Assembly: GCA_028386065.3 (NCBI GenBank)
Contig: JAKUCV010003182.1
Coordinates: 129,472-193,471, forward strand
Source of the DNA: Turnera subulata
Taxonomy: Eukaryota; Streptophyta; Magnoliopsida; Malpighiales; Passifloraceae
Direction: 5' to 3'
Length of the DNA: 64,000 bases
Part shown: piece by piece, positions 50,521-60,999 of the stretch
Layout: the number at the start of each line of letters is the position of its first letter
How positions within the stretch are numbered: the stretch's first letter is position 1
Made by a program: the position numbers and the translations under genes
The notes under the pieces: generated by a model
The model's database searches: none
Seen by the model: only the letters and a program-made list of their open reading frames with translations
What the model was told of the DNA's origin: nothing

Positions 50521-50982
50521 ATGGCTTCAAGAATGGCTTTTCTTCTAGCCCTTAACCTTCTATTTTTCACTCTAGTAACAGCAAACCACCATAAGACTTC
50601 TTGTCCTCCCCCACCAGCACCACCAAAGCCTGTCCCTTGTCCACCCCCACCAGCACCACCAAAGCCTGTTCCCTGTCCACCACCACCACCAAAGGCTCCC
50701 AAACCTTCACCCCCAGCATCAGCCACTTGCCCTAGGGATGCTCTTAAGCTTGGTGTGTGTGCCGACTTATTGAACGATTTGCTGCACCTTGTGGTGGGTA
50801 CCCCACCAAAGACTCCATGCTGCCCTCTTCTTGAAGGACTTGTTGACCTTGAAGCTGCTGTTTGCCTTTGCACTGCCATTAAGGCCAACATTTTGGGCAT
50901 CAACCTTAATGTTCCAGTCTCCTTAAACTTGCTCCTGAATTACTGTGGCAAGAGTGTTCCAAAAGGATTCCAGTGCGCCTAA
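50521..50982 (+). CDS. Hybrid proline-rich protein with expanded Pro/Cys repeat
   Basis: Same family as the gene at 49010. It has 153 residues, a signal peptide of about 22 residues and no intron. The proline-rich part is longer and includes the unit CPPPPAPPKPVP twice in perfect register plus a third partial unit, so cysteines are inserted into the Pro-rich region; these could form extra disulfides. The 8-Cys domain and the terminal [10 protein letters not shown] are close to those of gene 1, and both proteins share the stretch [20 protein letters not shown] exactly. Likely a tandem duplicate that lengthened by repeat slippage. Confidence 0.93.
   Translation: MASRMAFLLALNLLFFTLVTANHHKTSCPPPPAPPKPVPCPPPPAPPKPVPCPPPPPKAPKPSPPASATCPRDALKLGVCADLLNDLLHLVVGTPPKTPCCPLLEGLVDLEAAVCLCTAIKANILGINLNVPVSLNLLLNYCGKSVPKGFQCA
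50602..50673 (+). repeat. 36-bp in-frame tandem repeat in HyPRP 2
   Basis: Two 36-bp units (50602-50637 and 50638-50673) starting TGTCCWCCCCCACCAGCACC, followed by a partial third at 50674. Each adds 12 residues. Confidence 0.8.
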
Positions 50983-51778
50983 ATTATTCCTGTTTGGTTT
51001 CGTGGGTACTGCTCATGCGGTTTGATTGATTAATATTAATGGAGTTTTTATGTTATAAGTTCTGTTTTTGTTACGTTGGTGGGATTTCATTTGTTTTGGT
51101 GGTTGTGGGGTGACATCTGTTCCTCGGTTTCAGTGTGTCTCAACATTCCCATGCAACTGTGGCTATACTCGGCCACCTAAGTTGTTTGAGGGAACATAGT
51201 CTCTATCAGCTATACTGTTGTAATGTGATTTTCTCTGCAAATTTCAATAACAATATATATATGCTCTTAATGTGAATTCTTATTATTTTTTTGCAAGTTC
51301 AGATCACTTTAAAGTTGATTTAATCCACTCAAGTTCAGGGGTACCGTGTTCTTCATTCTTGACTAATGTTAGATGAAATTGACTGACTCCACCAAACACA
51401 AGCAAATCTATTAATTTGCTGCTCAGTGATCAGCCCATGCAAATATATAAGTGAACCAGAAACCTTGGCTGCTATAACTATGTATAATGTAATTAATGAT
51501 AACTAGCTTGCGATCAATTCCAGATTATGATCAGCTTTTGGAGATTGACCCTGTTAATGGCACCGCATAAGTCAACTTTGGCGTGGATATTATTCACGGA
51601 ATATATAGATGGCTCTTGTTGGACAGTGTTGAAAATATCCTAACGTAAGAAATGTTGACAAGTTTGTCCATTTGCAAAACGTTATTAATATATAATCTAA
51701 TCCCCTAAAGGCTATAGCACTTGTCAATTTTCCAACTTTGTAATGTATCAGACCACCGGATATATATCCATTTTGTCA

Positions 51779-51823
51779 GCTAGAATGGTCGTTGTTTTCT
51801 TTTTGATGCTAGAATGGTCGTTG
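51779..51823. repeat. Micro-insertion with 16-bp direct repeats
   Basis: GCTAGAATGGTCGTTG occurs at 51779-51794 and 51808-51823 around TTTTCTTTTTGAT. Confidence 0.6.
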
Positions 51824-51956
51824 TGTAGTGCTAGCCAGAGATCAGTAAGACTAAGAGTAGAAATAGTTAATTATCGTATCTTAATTTGGTTCTAATTACT
51901 TATATCTTTTCTTTAGAAACCAAAAAACAACAAACTTCAAATAGCAGTTATGAACC

Positions 51957-52001
51957 AAGTAAGAAGTGTATTAGCATCAAAAAAACTAAGTAAGAAGTGT
52001 A
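51957..52001. repeat. Micro-insertion with 14-bp direct repeats
   Basis: AAGTAAGAAGTGTA occurs at 51957-51970 and 51988-52001 around TTAGCATCAAAAAAACT. The insert shares TTAGCATC-A(n) with the one at 21626-21671, in the opposite orientation. Confidence 0.65.
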
Positions 52002-53012
52002 TGGTTTGAAAGATTCTTGCATGTATGATGCCAAGCAAACAAGGCGTCATAATTAAACAAACTGAAGAAAGGAATAACATGCTATCAGGTATCAGTTTAT
52101 TCGAGCAACCATATATATTGAATCATCCCAATAGCCATAAGACAAGAAGATATGTTCATGCTTGGCTGTAATCTGTGACCCATGATCCCAAATTGCCCAA
52201 ATTCCATATATTCTGTCAAAAAGAATAGTACGGGGGTAATAAGAAATTATACGTGGCTGAAAATATCCCTGGCCCCTTTAGAAAGAAAGTGGCAAGTTTT
52301 TTAATGGAGCAAAACTGGCTAGACCAGGAAAAAGATTTCATTATAGATCCTTTATAATATCTTGTATACGTCGGTAGAGAGAATGGGCTTGAAATCAATA
52401 TTTGCGTCTGCAGCAGACAAGCTAAGCATAAAACAAGAGAAGTTCACGGGTGTTCAAAGTGTAAGGACAAGACAGAACAATCTTCTCCATGAAATAGCTA
52501 GCTTATTGCAAGGAATTTCGTCACCACCCTAAAAGACAAAGATCGCAAATGAATGGCCGGGCTTGTTATGCTAATTAGTCATGATCTACACAGTTGCATT
52601 CAACAATGAATTACTGTAATCACATCATTGAACTTTTTAAAAAAATCTTTTTAGATCCTAATTAGTTTTCCCACTACTCTGTGTCACGGGCTTGATAATG
52701 GCAAATTTTAATAATCCTGATAGATAATTGTTCCTTTTAAATTCTTGAAGAGTCTTAAACGAGTGCAAATTTGGTGAATTATTAGGCCATTTCCCGGCAA
52801 ATGATCACATGAACTTGACATATCGAAACAAACAACTAAGAAATCCATTTATTGTTTGATAGATTAACCAAAAAAATACATGATTAACTTATTGCAGAGG
52901 GGCACTAAATTATTGTAATCAAACTATTGCTTACGTACACAAAACACAGATCGACTAATAATGGAAATTAACACACAGAAACAATTAATACACACATTAG
53001 AGAGGGAGCTCA

Positions 53013-53405
53013 TCATGCACATTTAAACCCTTCAGGAATCTGTTTGTGACAAGCACTAAGGAGCAAACTAACAGCAACCGGCACTTTAATTCTTATAGCT
53101 CCCAGTACATTAGCCTTCACGGCAGTGCATAAACAGAATGCCGCTTCTAAATCTGCAAGACCCTGAATCAGAGTGCAGCATTCCCTGCTGGGTGGAGTCC
53201 CAACAACCTCGTAAACCAGCCCTAACCAGCTACCACAGACACCAAACTTGAGAGTATCCGTGGGGCATTTGCCCGGCTTCTTAGAGGGAAGGGATGGATG
53301 TTTTGCAGGAGGACATGGGACATGATGAGAAGAGACACAGGTGAAAAATATGACATTAAGTAGAACCAAAAGAGCTGCTGCCTTATAACAACTATTGAAT
53401 GCCAT
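53013..53405 (-). CDS. Hybrid proline-rich protein, diverged third copy
   Basis: 130 residues, intronless, on the opposite strand to its two relatives. Signal peptide about 1-25 (ALLVLLNVIFFTCVSS). The Pro-rich linker is short and Lys/Ser-containing (CPPAKHPSLPSKKPGK) instead of the long poly-Pro of the other two. The 8-Cys domain is complete (CPTDTLKFGVC, ECC, CLC, C, C) but diverged, ending IPEGFKCA. An inverted, older duplicate within the cluster; the same secreted lipid-transfer-like role is inferred. The TATA box is at about 53448-53458 on the minus strand (CCTATAAATT). Confidence 0.92.
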   Translation of the reverse strand: MAFNSCYKAAALLVLLNVIFFTCVSSHHVPCPPAKHPSLPSKKPGKCPTDTLKFGVCGSWLGLVYEVVGTPPSRECCTLIQGLADLEAAFCLCTAVKANVLGAIRIKVPVAVSLLLSACHKQIPEGFKCA

Positions 53406-53447
53406 ATTGTTCTAGTTTATGTAGCGCTATAGTAGTATCTTCACCGG

Positions 53448-53458
53448 AATTTATAGGC
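53448..53458 (-). promoter_or_regulatory. TATA box of HyPRP gene 3
   Basis: Minus strand reads GCCTATAAATT about 45 bp before the ATG. Confidence 0.55.
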
Positions 53459-53459
53459 A

Positions 53460-54319
53460 AAAACATAGGGAATGACATTAATGTGACCACAAGAGTAGGT
53501 GAGGTCCAATCTTTGTCCATGAACTGTTATGTTTGAGGCTTGGTTTTTTTTTTTTATCAGTTAGTAGTGAATGTGTGTCATCAATTGAAGTAGCCCCTAC
53601 ATCATGTGAATGCACGATCTCGCTGTCCTCTTGATGTGGTACTCCTTTCTAGTTCTAGTTCCCGACCTTTGTCTTTGTGCTTTCAAGGCGAAGCAAGAAG
53701 CCAAATTGAAGTGTTACAAAGGGCCCAGTTCTAAATCTCTTCGGTTAGGTTATGTCTTGCTTTCCTGTTTCAGAATATATCATTAATGAACCAGGACCAG
53801 TTAAATGAATATCAGTTAATGAACTTAGCACTGAAAGAAAAATATCAGTTGATGCTCCAGGACCAGCACAACCTTATTGCATACAGTGATTCGCCAACTG
53901 GGTAAAGAACTGGCTAATGAGTTTCTTTTTTTTCTTTCTCACTAGCAAACGAACTGCGATGATTTTGGGCCACTGGGTGGTATAACAAAATGTGTAAAGC
54001 AATCACAACGTGGGCTGAACTACCATTACCCCAACTCAATGTGGGCTGATTAAGTAGTAAGCCCAACTAAACACCTCCCTACATGTTAAAGGATTAATAA
54101 AGCCCAGGTCCGGTGGGTCAGTTGCAACCCATTGAACCCGAGCCTGAAAAGGATTTGCATCTAATTTTCCGGATTAAGAGGTTAAACACAAGAGAGAAAC
54201 TCTTTGGGTTTGGCTTGGAGTTCAAGTTAGGGGGTCAGCTGATATTAAAGTAAATAGGGCCAACCAACACTTGAATTATTATACACAATCTTAGTTAGTT
54301 ATTACAGCATCAAATTGAG
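53460..54319. other. Intergenic DNA before the small membrane-peptide array
   Basis: No gene seen. Several GGGCT/AGCCC motifs at 54000-54110. The last part is the presumed promoter of array gene 1. Confidence 0.4.
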
Positions 54320-54532
54320 ATGGTCAAATCCACCCCGCCTCCGCCTGGTGACGGTGATGCTGCCGGTGCTGGTCTGTTAATGTTAACGCTTATTTTAACG
54401 ATGGGAATACTGTATGGAGGCATTGTTATAGGAAGATCACAGTGCAACTGCTGTCCTCACGACAATTGCCGTAAAAACTGTGAAGAATGCTTGGAATCGT
54501 CGCCGCCGTCGGAACGAGAGTTGTCCAAGTAA
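54320..54532 (+). CDS. Array gene 1: small single-membrane-segment Cys-rich peptide
   Basis: 70 residues, intronless. A Pro/Asp-rich N-terminus (PPPPGDGDAAG) precedes one hydrophobic segment at about 18-39 (LLMLTLILTMGILYGGIVIG). A cysteine-rich tail follows: R-S-Q-C-N-C-C-P-H-D-N-C-x5-CEEC, then an acidic and polar end. The GGIVIGRSQCxC part and CEEC link it to array gene 6 (62599), while the 3' flank ATGCCTTCAAGCCTTCTTAATT-like sequence (about 54640) links it to gene 3. I do not recognise the family. By the positive-inside rule the tail would face the cytosol. The paired cysteines could bind metal or be lipidated; that is inference. Confidence 0.7.
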   Translation: MVKSTPPPPGDGDAAGAGLLMLTLILTMGILYGGIVIGRSQCNCCPHDNCRKNCEECLESSPPSERELSK

Positions 54533-55839
54533 ATGAACAGCAGACGGAGACAAAATCTACGTACTAATTAAGGTCAGTTGGGTTCTGTTCGAGGGAGGAG
54601 ATGGATGTTTTGCCCGTGTTTGTTGCGTTATATTTGTTATGCCTTCAAGCCTTCTTAATTCTAGTGTAATTTTTTCAGTTGGTGGGTTATTGTACTTATG
54701 TCGTTAAAAATACTGAGCCTGTTAAATCAACTTTCGTATGGATAAATCGTTTCACTTGTTTGCATTCTTCGATTGCAAAAGTAACCGCAATTCGATTGCA
54801 GACCATAATGCCTTTAAGAACAAAATCAATTGAGCTAGACCAAAGAGATTCCACTGCGATAATAAAACCCTAGGGCTATGTTTGGTATATTTGGAATTGC
54901 CAATAAGAACCTACACCGAATCTCCTAAGTCATTAATATCTTTGTATTGACTTGCACTTACTTGAATTAGCTTTCCTTGTAGGATAAGAATCCTTAATAA
55001 ATACTACTGTTCAAACAAACTTCAACCCTAATTGGACCTCTTAATACCTAGAACTCTAACATGACCAGCCCACCCGTTTGCCACTTCAGCACAATTCGCA
55101 CTTTTTTAAACTGACAAAAATGAATTCGACGGTAAAGTTGAAAAAAATTTCAGAAAATTTACTTGCCCGGATGAACCTAAAAGAATAAAAGAACGAAATT
55201 TGCTTGTGTTATTATTTTTGCATGATCTCTCACTAATTCCATGTTTTTTGGTTTCTAATCGTGGTTTTTATTAATGATGACTATCTCTCCAATTGCATTT
55301 AGTTAAACACTTCAACAACTTATGACCGTACGGGTGATAAATTCAGATCCTAAAATCCATTATTTAATCTCATCACTCAAAGTTGGACAAAATGCTTTAA
55401 TGATGGACCACCATAAATTGTTTGGACTTCCACTCTTAGACGCTGGGAATTGGAATATGGAATATCATACATTTATAGTGTTTTATTATTGGGGGTCTCA
55501 AAAGGATACAGTTAATTACCATGAGTGAGTTCAAATAAGTCTTGCTTACTGCTCACAATACCAGTCCAATAGCAGTGGGCCAATAAATGTAGGCGGAGCC
55601 CAGCCTTTTGAGGGGGTGGTGGCAGAGCCCAACTTGAGGATTAGAGAAGACTTGGCGTGAGAACCAAGATTCAATTTTGGGTTCAATTTTTATATTTTTT
55701 AAAAAAGGAGCCATGCTTCACTAGCTTTTCGCCTAAGCACAGAAAGAAATATATACAGACTTGTTCCATAAACAAAACATATATACATACACACTCAAGC
55801 CTATAATAAAAGTCAGGGTCAAGCAACTGTCGGGTCAAG
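54533..55839. other. Array spacer 1-2
   Basis: Contains 3' UTR sequence shared with other units and a segment (about 54985-55080, including CTCTTAATACC and AACATGACCAGCCCACCC) repeated at 56700-56790 in the next spacer and partly at 63433. No gene seen. Confidence 0.5.
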
Positions 55840-56112
55840 ATGGCCGACAATCACAGTGGTACGGTAATGCTAGGGGGTCTTTTTACACTGGGAATCATCT
55901 ACGTCGCTAAAACTGTTATAGAACGACGATCAGAATGCCGGTGCAGCTGCCGTCACGGTGACTGTTCGCGTCAACAGAAGGACACGGTGACTGTTCCCGT
56001 CACCAAGGGGACAACGGTGACTGTTCCCGTCAACAAAGGGTCAACGGTAAAGTTTGAACCTATGCACGTCTTTATAATTTGTTGCTTTATTATTCATGTC
56101 TTCAAGATTTGA
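55840..56112 (+). CDS. Array gene 2: membrane peptide with triplicated Thr/Val tail
   Basis: 90 residues. The N-terminus MADNHSGTVMLGGLFTLGII, the membrane segment and the tail IERRSECRCSCRHGDC are nearly the same as in gene 5. After CSRQQKD the tail changes: a 30-bp unit containing ACGGTGACTGTTCCCGTCA is present three times (about 55955, 55984, 56013), giving TVTVPVTKG and TVTVPVNKG. The frame then runs into sequence matching the 3' UTR of other copies, so the CEEC region is lost and a hydrophobic end (FIICCFIIHVF) is gained. The protein may be a diverged gene or on its way to a pseudogene; the frame is open. Confidence 0.65.
   Translation: MADNHSGTVMLGGLFTLGIIYVAKTVIERRSECRCSCRHGDCSRQQKDTVTVPVTKGTTVTVPVNKGSTVKFEPMHVFIICCFIIHVFKI
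55955..56045 (+). repeat. 30-bp triplication inside array gene 2
   Basis: Three copies of ACGGTGACTGTTCSCGTCA followed by AMMARRGG. The single-copy form is seen in array gene 4 at about 59264. Confidence 0.75.
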
Positions 56113-57316
56113 GTATAACTTTTTGAGTTGATGTGCATGTGCTATTATATTGATAAGTAGTTCCGTGTACGCATATGGTGCCCGTCTATTTTTTCACTCT
56201 TTTAGTTGCATACTTCGATATCTGTTTGGTATCAATTCTAAATGGAAAATGAATTCAATTTTAGGGCACAAGATTAATTAAAAAATTAATGCCATTTTGG
56301 GGTTGAGGAGATGGAAGTTTGCACGTCTTTGTTGTGCTAGTTATTATATATGCTAGTTATAATTTTTTAACTTGTTAGCACATTTTGATTCCAATTAATT
56401 ACAAAACTAACCGCAGCTCGATTGCAAAGATATAATGCCTTTACGCACAAAATCAAACATCCATTGAGCTACAATATACGGCATATGGCATATCTCAGTG
56501 CGACATATATGGAAGAGAAATTCCACCCTTAATTTCCTAATTGCGTGTTTGGTATTAATTCCATTTGTGAAATGAATCCATTCTCGTAGGATATATTTTT
56601 TTTTATAAATGAATATCCTAAGAGATTGAATTCATTTCTCATATGGAAATTGATACTAAACGGGTACGCTTATTTCAATTTTCCTTGGAGGATAAGAATC
56701 CTTAAGAAGTTTGACTGCTCAAATAAACTTCAACTCTAAGTGGATCTCTTAATATCCATAACTATAACATGACCAGCCCACCCACTGGCCGGGACTAGTA
56801 TTGGCAAGGCCATGACCGATGCCCAAATTAGAGTTGGAAAACGAAAATTTTGCCCTGGTGACCAAAAAGTTTTATAGAACCAATCACAATTCGCATTTTT
56901 TTTATTAAAAAAAAAAAGAATTCGACGTGATGTGTTTACGGTTAAAAGTGTTTTGGGGTCTCAAAGATATAGTTAATTACCATGACTTCAAATAGGACTT
57001 GCTACTCCTCACATTAGCAGTCCAATAGAAGTGGGCCTTAGTAATGAAAAGGTAACATAATAACCAAGATTTAATTTGGGGTTCAACTTTTTTCTAAGGA
57101 AAAAAGAAAAGGCAAAATCTCCTGGCTACCTTGAAGTACAAGTCAGATAACCTAGCTTTTCGGCTAGTTCAGCTGGCCTCTATATAAAATCAAGCAAGCA
57201 CAGAGAGAGTGAGAGGTATATATATATGTGCACAGAGAGTCAAGGGTAGCTATATATATATATATAAAAGTCAGGGTCTGCCAACAATTAATCGGGTAAG
57301 GTAAATATACTACAAG
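56113..57316. other. Array spacer 2-3
   Basis: Shared 3' sequence (CTTCAAGATTTGAGTATAACTTTTTGAGTTGATGTG-type, also after gene 4), the repeated AACATGACCAGCCCACCC segment, and the leader element CTTGAAGTACAAGT (about 57130). No gene seen. Confidence 0.5.
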
Positions 57317-57520
57317 ATGGCTGGAGAGGATGGAAAGGATGCCGTTGTTTTTGCGATTTTTGGCGGTCTTTTTACACTGGGTGTCATCTACCTCTCGGTA
57401 ACAGTTTTTGGAGGAGGAGGAGGATCGCAAGGCCACCGGTGCTGCGGCCGTCACGGCAACTGTTCCGGTGGTGCCGAACAAAAGGACAACTTATGTGAAG
57501 AATGCAAGCGTCGCCGTTAA
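57317..57520 (+). CDS. Array gene 3: membrane peptide with intact CEEC tail
   Basis: 67 residues. N-terminus MAGEDGKDAVVFAIFGGLFT, a membrane segment to about residue 33 (LGVIYLSVTVFGG), a poly-Gly stretch encoded by a GGA run, then HRCCGRHGNCSGG and LCEECKRRR at the end. It has the shared leader TATAAAAGTCAGGGTC...ACAAGATGG and the shared 3' sequence ATGCCTTCAAGCCTTCTTAATT-like (about 57624). It looks like the best-preserved form of the C-terminal motif. Function unknown; the strongly basic end after CEEC suggests a cytosolic or acidic-lipid-facing tail. Confidence 0.7.
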   Translation: MAGEDGKDAVVFAIFGGLFTLGVIYLSVTVFGGGGGSQGHRCCGRHGNCSGGAEQKDNLCEECKRRR

Positions 57521-59151
57521 TTAATCATCTATCTACCAATTGCTCCTCCCGATGAGAATTACTTAGTTAATGCAGTTTCCGATCTTTCTTTGTTTTTGTT
57601 GCGTTTTATTATTTATATATGGATGCCTTCAAGCCTTCTTAATTAATTGGAGAATTTCTTTTTTTTTTTTTTTGAGTTGATGGGGCTGTAGCTTCACTTG
57701 TTTAATTGAATACTTCGATGTCACTTACAAAACGAACCCATCGATCGATTGCAAATCCATCCATCTTTTTTTCTATCGTCTTTAGTATTAGAAGTGGCCC
57801 AATCAAAGGCCTTCTCTTACGCATAAAATCAAAAGTCAAGTGCATACCTAGACCATATCTCGCTGCAAAGACGCATGGATTCTTGAGGTTTTGCTTCAAT
57901 TAAGTAATTTAAGCAACCCTCGAAACCAGGTGAAGTACCATATATATTACTTGGATTAGAAGTCGGCGATACATGTATAACTTAATTGAATTAATTAGAT
58001 CTAACTCATGGGGAATTCTTAAAATAACTTTTTGTCACGCAGTGAATTCCTTTGAAGCTTTTACCGGCCAGTCCTATATATAAACCGTACGTAAGTTATT
58101 AACCCTCGGAGGAAAAAGCTACCCTCGGTGAGGAAAAAACTAGTAAATCCCACTTCAATGTACTACACGTTTTTCGTCCCTCGTCGTGAATAAACCTTTT
58201 TTTTTGGTTTTAGCAAAAAGCTTTATATATTAAAGCTAAAGCTACTCTTAACATCAACATGCCGAAAATGAATCAAGAGAAATTGAATTAGTTGGCTTGT
58301 GATTAATGTCATTAAAATATAGTAGTATTTGTAATGTTATGATCACATGGACGCTTGCGGGTTTCCTCTCATTAAAGCCAACTACTATATTATTATTAGC
58401 AAGATAAAGAATTGCTAATCAATCAACATTCAATGAGATAATGGAGCATGATCTTGAGGGATTAGTATCATAATTTGGCATGAATTGAGACTATCGCCAA
58501 CATATCGCCATAGGATGTCTAAATTTGAGCCATGGAGAAATACGATCAACTTGGGCTGGAATAAAGTCTACCATTCACCAAGACTAAGCCCATGAAATAG
58601 CAAGCCCAAAATAAGTGACACGGGTTTTTCTCCAGGATTGGAGCGCAGCAGATCCGGTCACTCTCGCTCGCCATTCTTTTAATATTTTTTTTTTTATGCT
58701 AACGATGATATTTATTTTCTTTTTATTGCTAACGATGATATTTATTTTCTTTTTATTGCTAACAATAATATTAATTATCATTAATTATAATGCCAAAAGA
58801 ATATGGACAAGGTTACAAAATCAGCCCAGAAGTCTGATCGTACACGCTTATAAACGCTATTCTCTTAATCAGATAAGGAGACCCACTACTAGCTAGGTTT
58901 TAGTTTGGAGAACATGACAGCTTAGCTATTTTTTTGTGAAAAAAATTAAAAAGGCAACGTAATTAATTAGCTAAGATTCTCACTTAGATACTGTGGCTTG
59001 AAGTACAAGTTAATTAGATATATATATATATATACAGACTTGTTCCATAAAAACTATAGCTATATTTACAGAGCAGGAGCCAAAGCCAAAGGGTACGTAT
59101 AATAAAAGTCGGGGTCAACCAAATTTAACAGTCGGGTAAATATAGTACAAG
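57521..59151. other. Array spacer 3-4
   Basis: Contains the shared GGGCTGGAATAAAGTCTACCATTCACC segment (58553 onward; also at 60127 and 62034), a 30-bp tandem duplication (58698-58757) and the leader block 58840-59050, which is repeated at 60727-60980. No gene seen. Confidence 0.5.
58698..58765. repeat. Two 30-bp tandem units plus partial third after a T-run
   Basis: The unit beginning GCTAACGATGATATTTATTT is repeated at 58698 and 58728, with a partial copy at 58758. It sits directly after T(11)AT-GCTAA, which resembles the TTAGCAT-A(n) micro-insertions. Confidence 0.65.
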
Positions 59152-59331
59152 ATGGGCGACGGTGGGATGATAATTCTAGGGGGTCTTTTTACACTGGGAA
59201 TCATCTTCGTGGCGACAACTGTTATAGGACGACGATCAGCAGAATGCCGGTGCAGCTGCCGTCACGGTGACCCTTCCCGTCAACAACAGAAGGACAACAA
59301 CGGTGAAGAACGCAAGCCAGCTCGCCATTAA
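59152..59331 (+). CDS. Array gene 4: 59-residue membrane peptide, CEEC changed to GEER
   Basis: Only 59 codons. MGDGGMIILGGLFTLGII, a membrane segment to about residue 25, then GRRSAECRCSCRHGD, PSRQQQKDN and a final NGEERKPARH. Nucleotide alignment with gene 3 shows TGTGAAGAATGC became GGTGAAGAACGC, so both cysteines of CEEC are replaced (Gly, Arg). The upstream leader (TATAATAAAAGTCGGGGTC...GTACAAGATGG) is complete, and the translation start is the same as in genes 2 and 3. Confidence 0.7.
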   Translation: MGDGGMIILGGLFTLGIIFVATTVIGRRSAECRCSCRHGDPSRQQQKDNNGEERKPARH

Positions 59332-60999
59332 TGCAATTGCTTGCTCCATGAGTAATTAATTAGTTAATATGCAGTTTCCGTCCTCAAATTTCTCCCCAGT
59401 CTAGTAGTAGTAGTAGTATTACTCTATATTTCTATGCCTATTTTTATTTGTTTGCGTTTTTATTATTATGTATTACACATGCGCCTTCAACACTTCTAAT
59501 TGATTGGATGAGTATAACTTTTTGAGTTGATGTGCTATTATATTACATGTGGTGCCCGTCTATCTTTTCACTTGTTTAATTGCATATTTCGATATCAATT
59601 ACATTCGATTGCAAATCCTCCCTCTTTTTTTTTTTTTAATGTTTTATAGTATTAGAAGAAGTGGCGCAATCAAAGGCCTTTTTACCCACAAAATCAAAAG
59701 TCACGCGCATACCTGTATACTACCATAGCTTGCTGCAAATTAAATATATATAGAAGATGGATTCTAGCTATTAGCTAGAGATTTCTCTGCAACAAATTAC
59801 TCCAAAGTAGTTAAGCTACCCAAATAATTAGAAATTGGTAGTGTTAAGAGAACCATATAGGATCTCTACAGATATATCACTTGAATTAGAACTCCTTTGC
59901 AATACATCTATGGCTCAATTGAATCAGCACTCGTGGGAAATTTTCAAAAAAATTATTGCCACGAACGAATTTACCCAGTAAATGCCTCCTCAAGGTCCTA
60001 TACTGTTCTTGCCCCATAATTTCTGCCAAGAGCAGTATCGCAGAAAATCAAACAAAGTGAATGAAATTATTACCAACTAATACTATAAATTTTAGCATCG
60101 AAAAGAGAGTTACACGTTAAATTTAGGCTGGAACAAAGTCTACCATTCACCAACGCAAAGCCCGTGAAACAGTAAGCCGGCCCAATGTAAATGCTTTGTA
60201 CCACGGCATTTTTCTTGGGATTTGGAGTCCTAAACCTTTACGCGATTTGCAATTAAGTCTTGTGACTCTAAAAAATCGCATTAGAATCCCACTCTGTTTA
60301 TTAACCAGTAGCAAATAAATCTTAAATATATTCTGGTTATGTATGGAAAGATAGAAATAAAATGACAACAATTTTAGGTATTCACTTAATCTTGCTAGGT
60401 ATAGGTGTTTTTTTTCCACCGGGGCCTTTTCGGCTATGTCAATTGTTTAATTTTGTTAGTGCATTGATTACTTTTTAGCCCTTTGAATTTTAGGTTTTAA
60501 TGTAAAAACTCCCCCCAAAAAAAATCAGAATGAAAATATATATTCTGAACTATCATCTCTTTAACAAAATTCCGATCCCCCGCTCCCTAATTACTCACTC
60601 GTAGTAGATTTAGTTTTGGAACACAAGACATCTAGCTAATGTTTCGTGAACAGCCGAAAAAATTGCATTAAAAAAGAGGTAACACAATAAACTACGATTC
60701 ACTGGGATATTGTGGCTTGAAGTACAAGTTTATAAACGCTATTCTTTTAAATCAGACAAGGAGACTCAGTGGTCACTACTCGGTTTTAGTTTGGAATACA
60801 ATTACAGCTTACCTATTTTTTGTGAAAATTCAAAAAAAAAAGAAAAAACATTAGAAAGGTAACGTAATTAATAACCTAAGATTTTCACCGGGATACTGTG
60901 GCTTGAAGTACAAGTTAATTAGATCAGCCTCTCTCTCTCTCTATATATATATATATACAGACTTGTTCTATAAAAAATAAAAATATATCTACAGAGCCA
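59332..60999. other. Array spacer 4-5, segmental duplicate
   Basis: 59630-60735 is repeated, diverged, at 61310-62470 (for example ATTCTAGCTA-TAGCTAGAGATTTC, the CTACCATTCACCAACGC segment and the GTAGTAGATTTAGTTTTGGAACA segment). No gene seen. Confidence 0.55.

Larger units (their letters stand above)
50990..53012. other. 2-kb intergenic DNA with two micro-insertions
   Basis: HyPRP 2 3' UTR and AT-rich DNA. Two micro-insertions with direct repeats lie within 250 bp of each other (51779-51823 and 51957-52001). No gene seen. Confidence 0.45.

Noticed and set aside
50421..50903. 160-codon Gly-rich minus-strand frame
   Set aside because: It is the antisense of the HyPRP proline codons (CCN read as GGN).
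54679..54873. 64-codon frame in array spacer 1-2
   Set aside because: It lies in the shared 3' UTR-like sequence and has no counterpart frame in the other spacers.
57164..57481. 105-codon minus-strand frame across array gene 3
   Set aside because: Antisense of the membrane-peptide gene; the plus-strand frame is the one conserved among copies.
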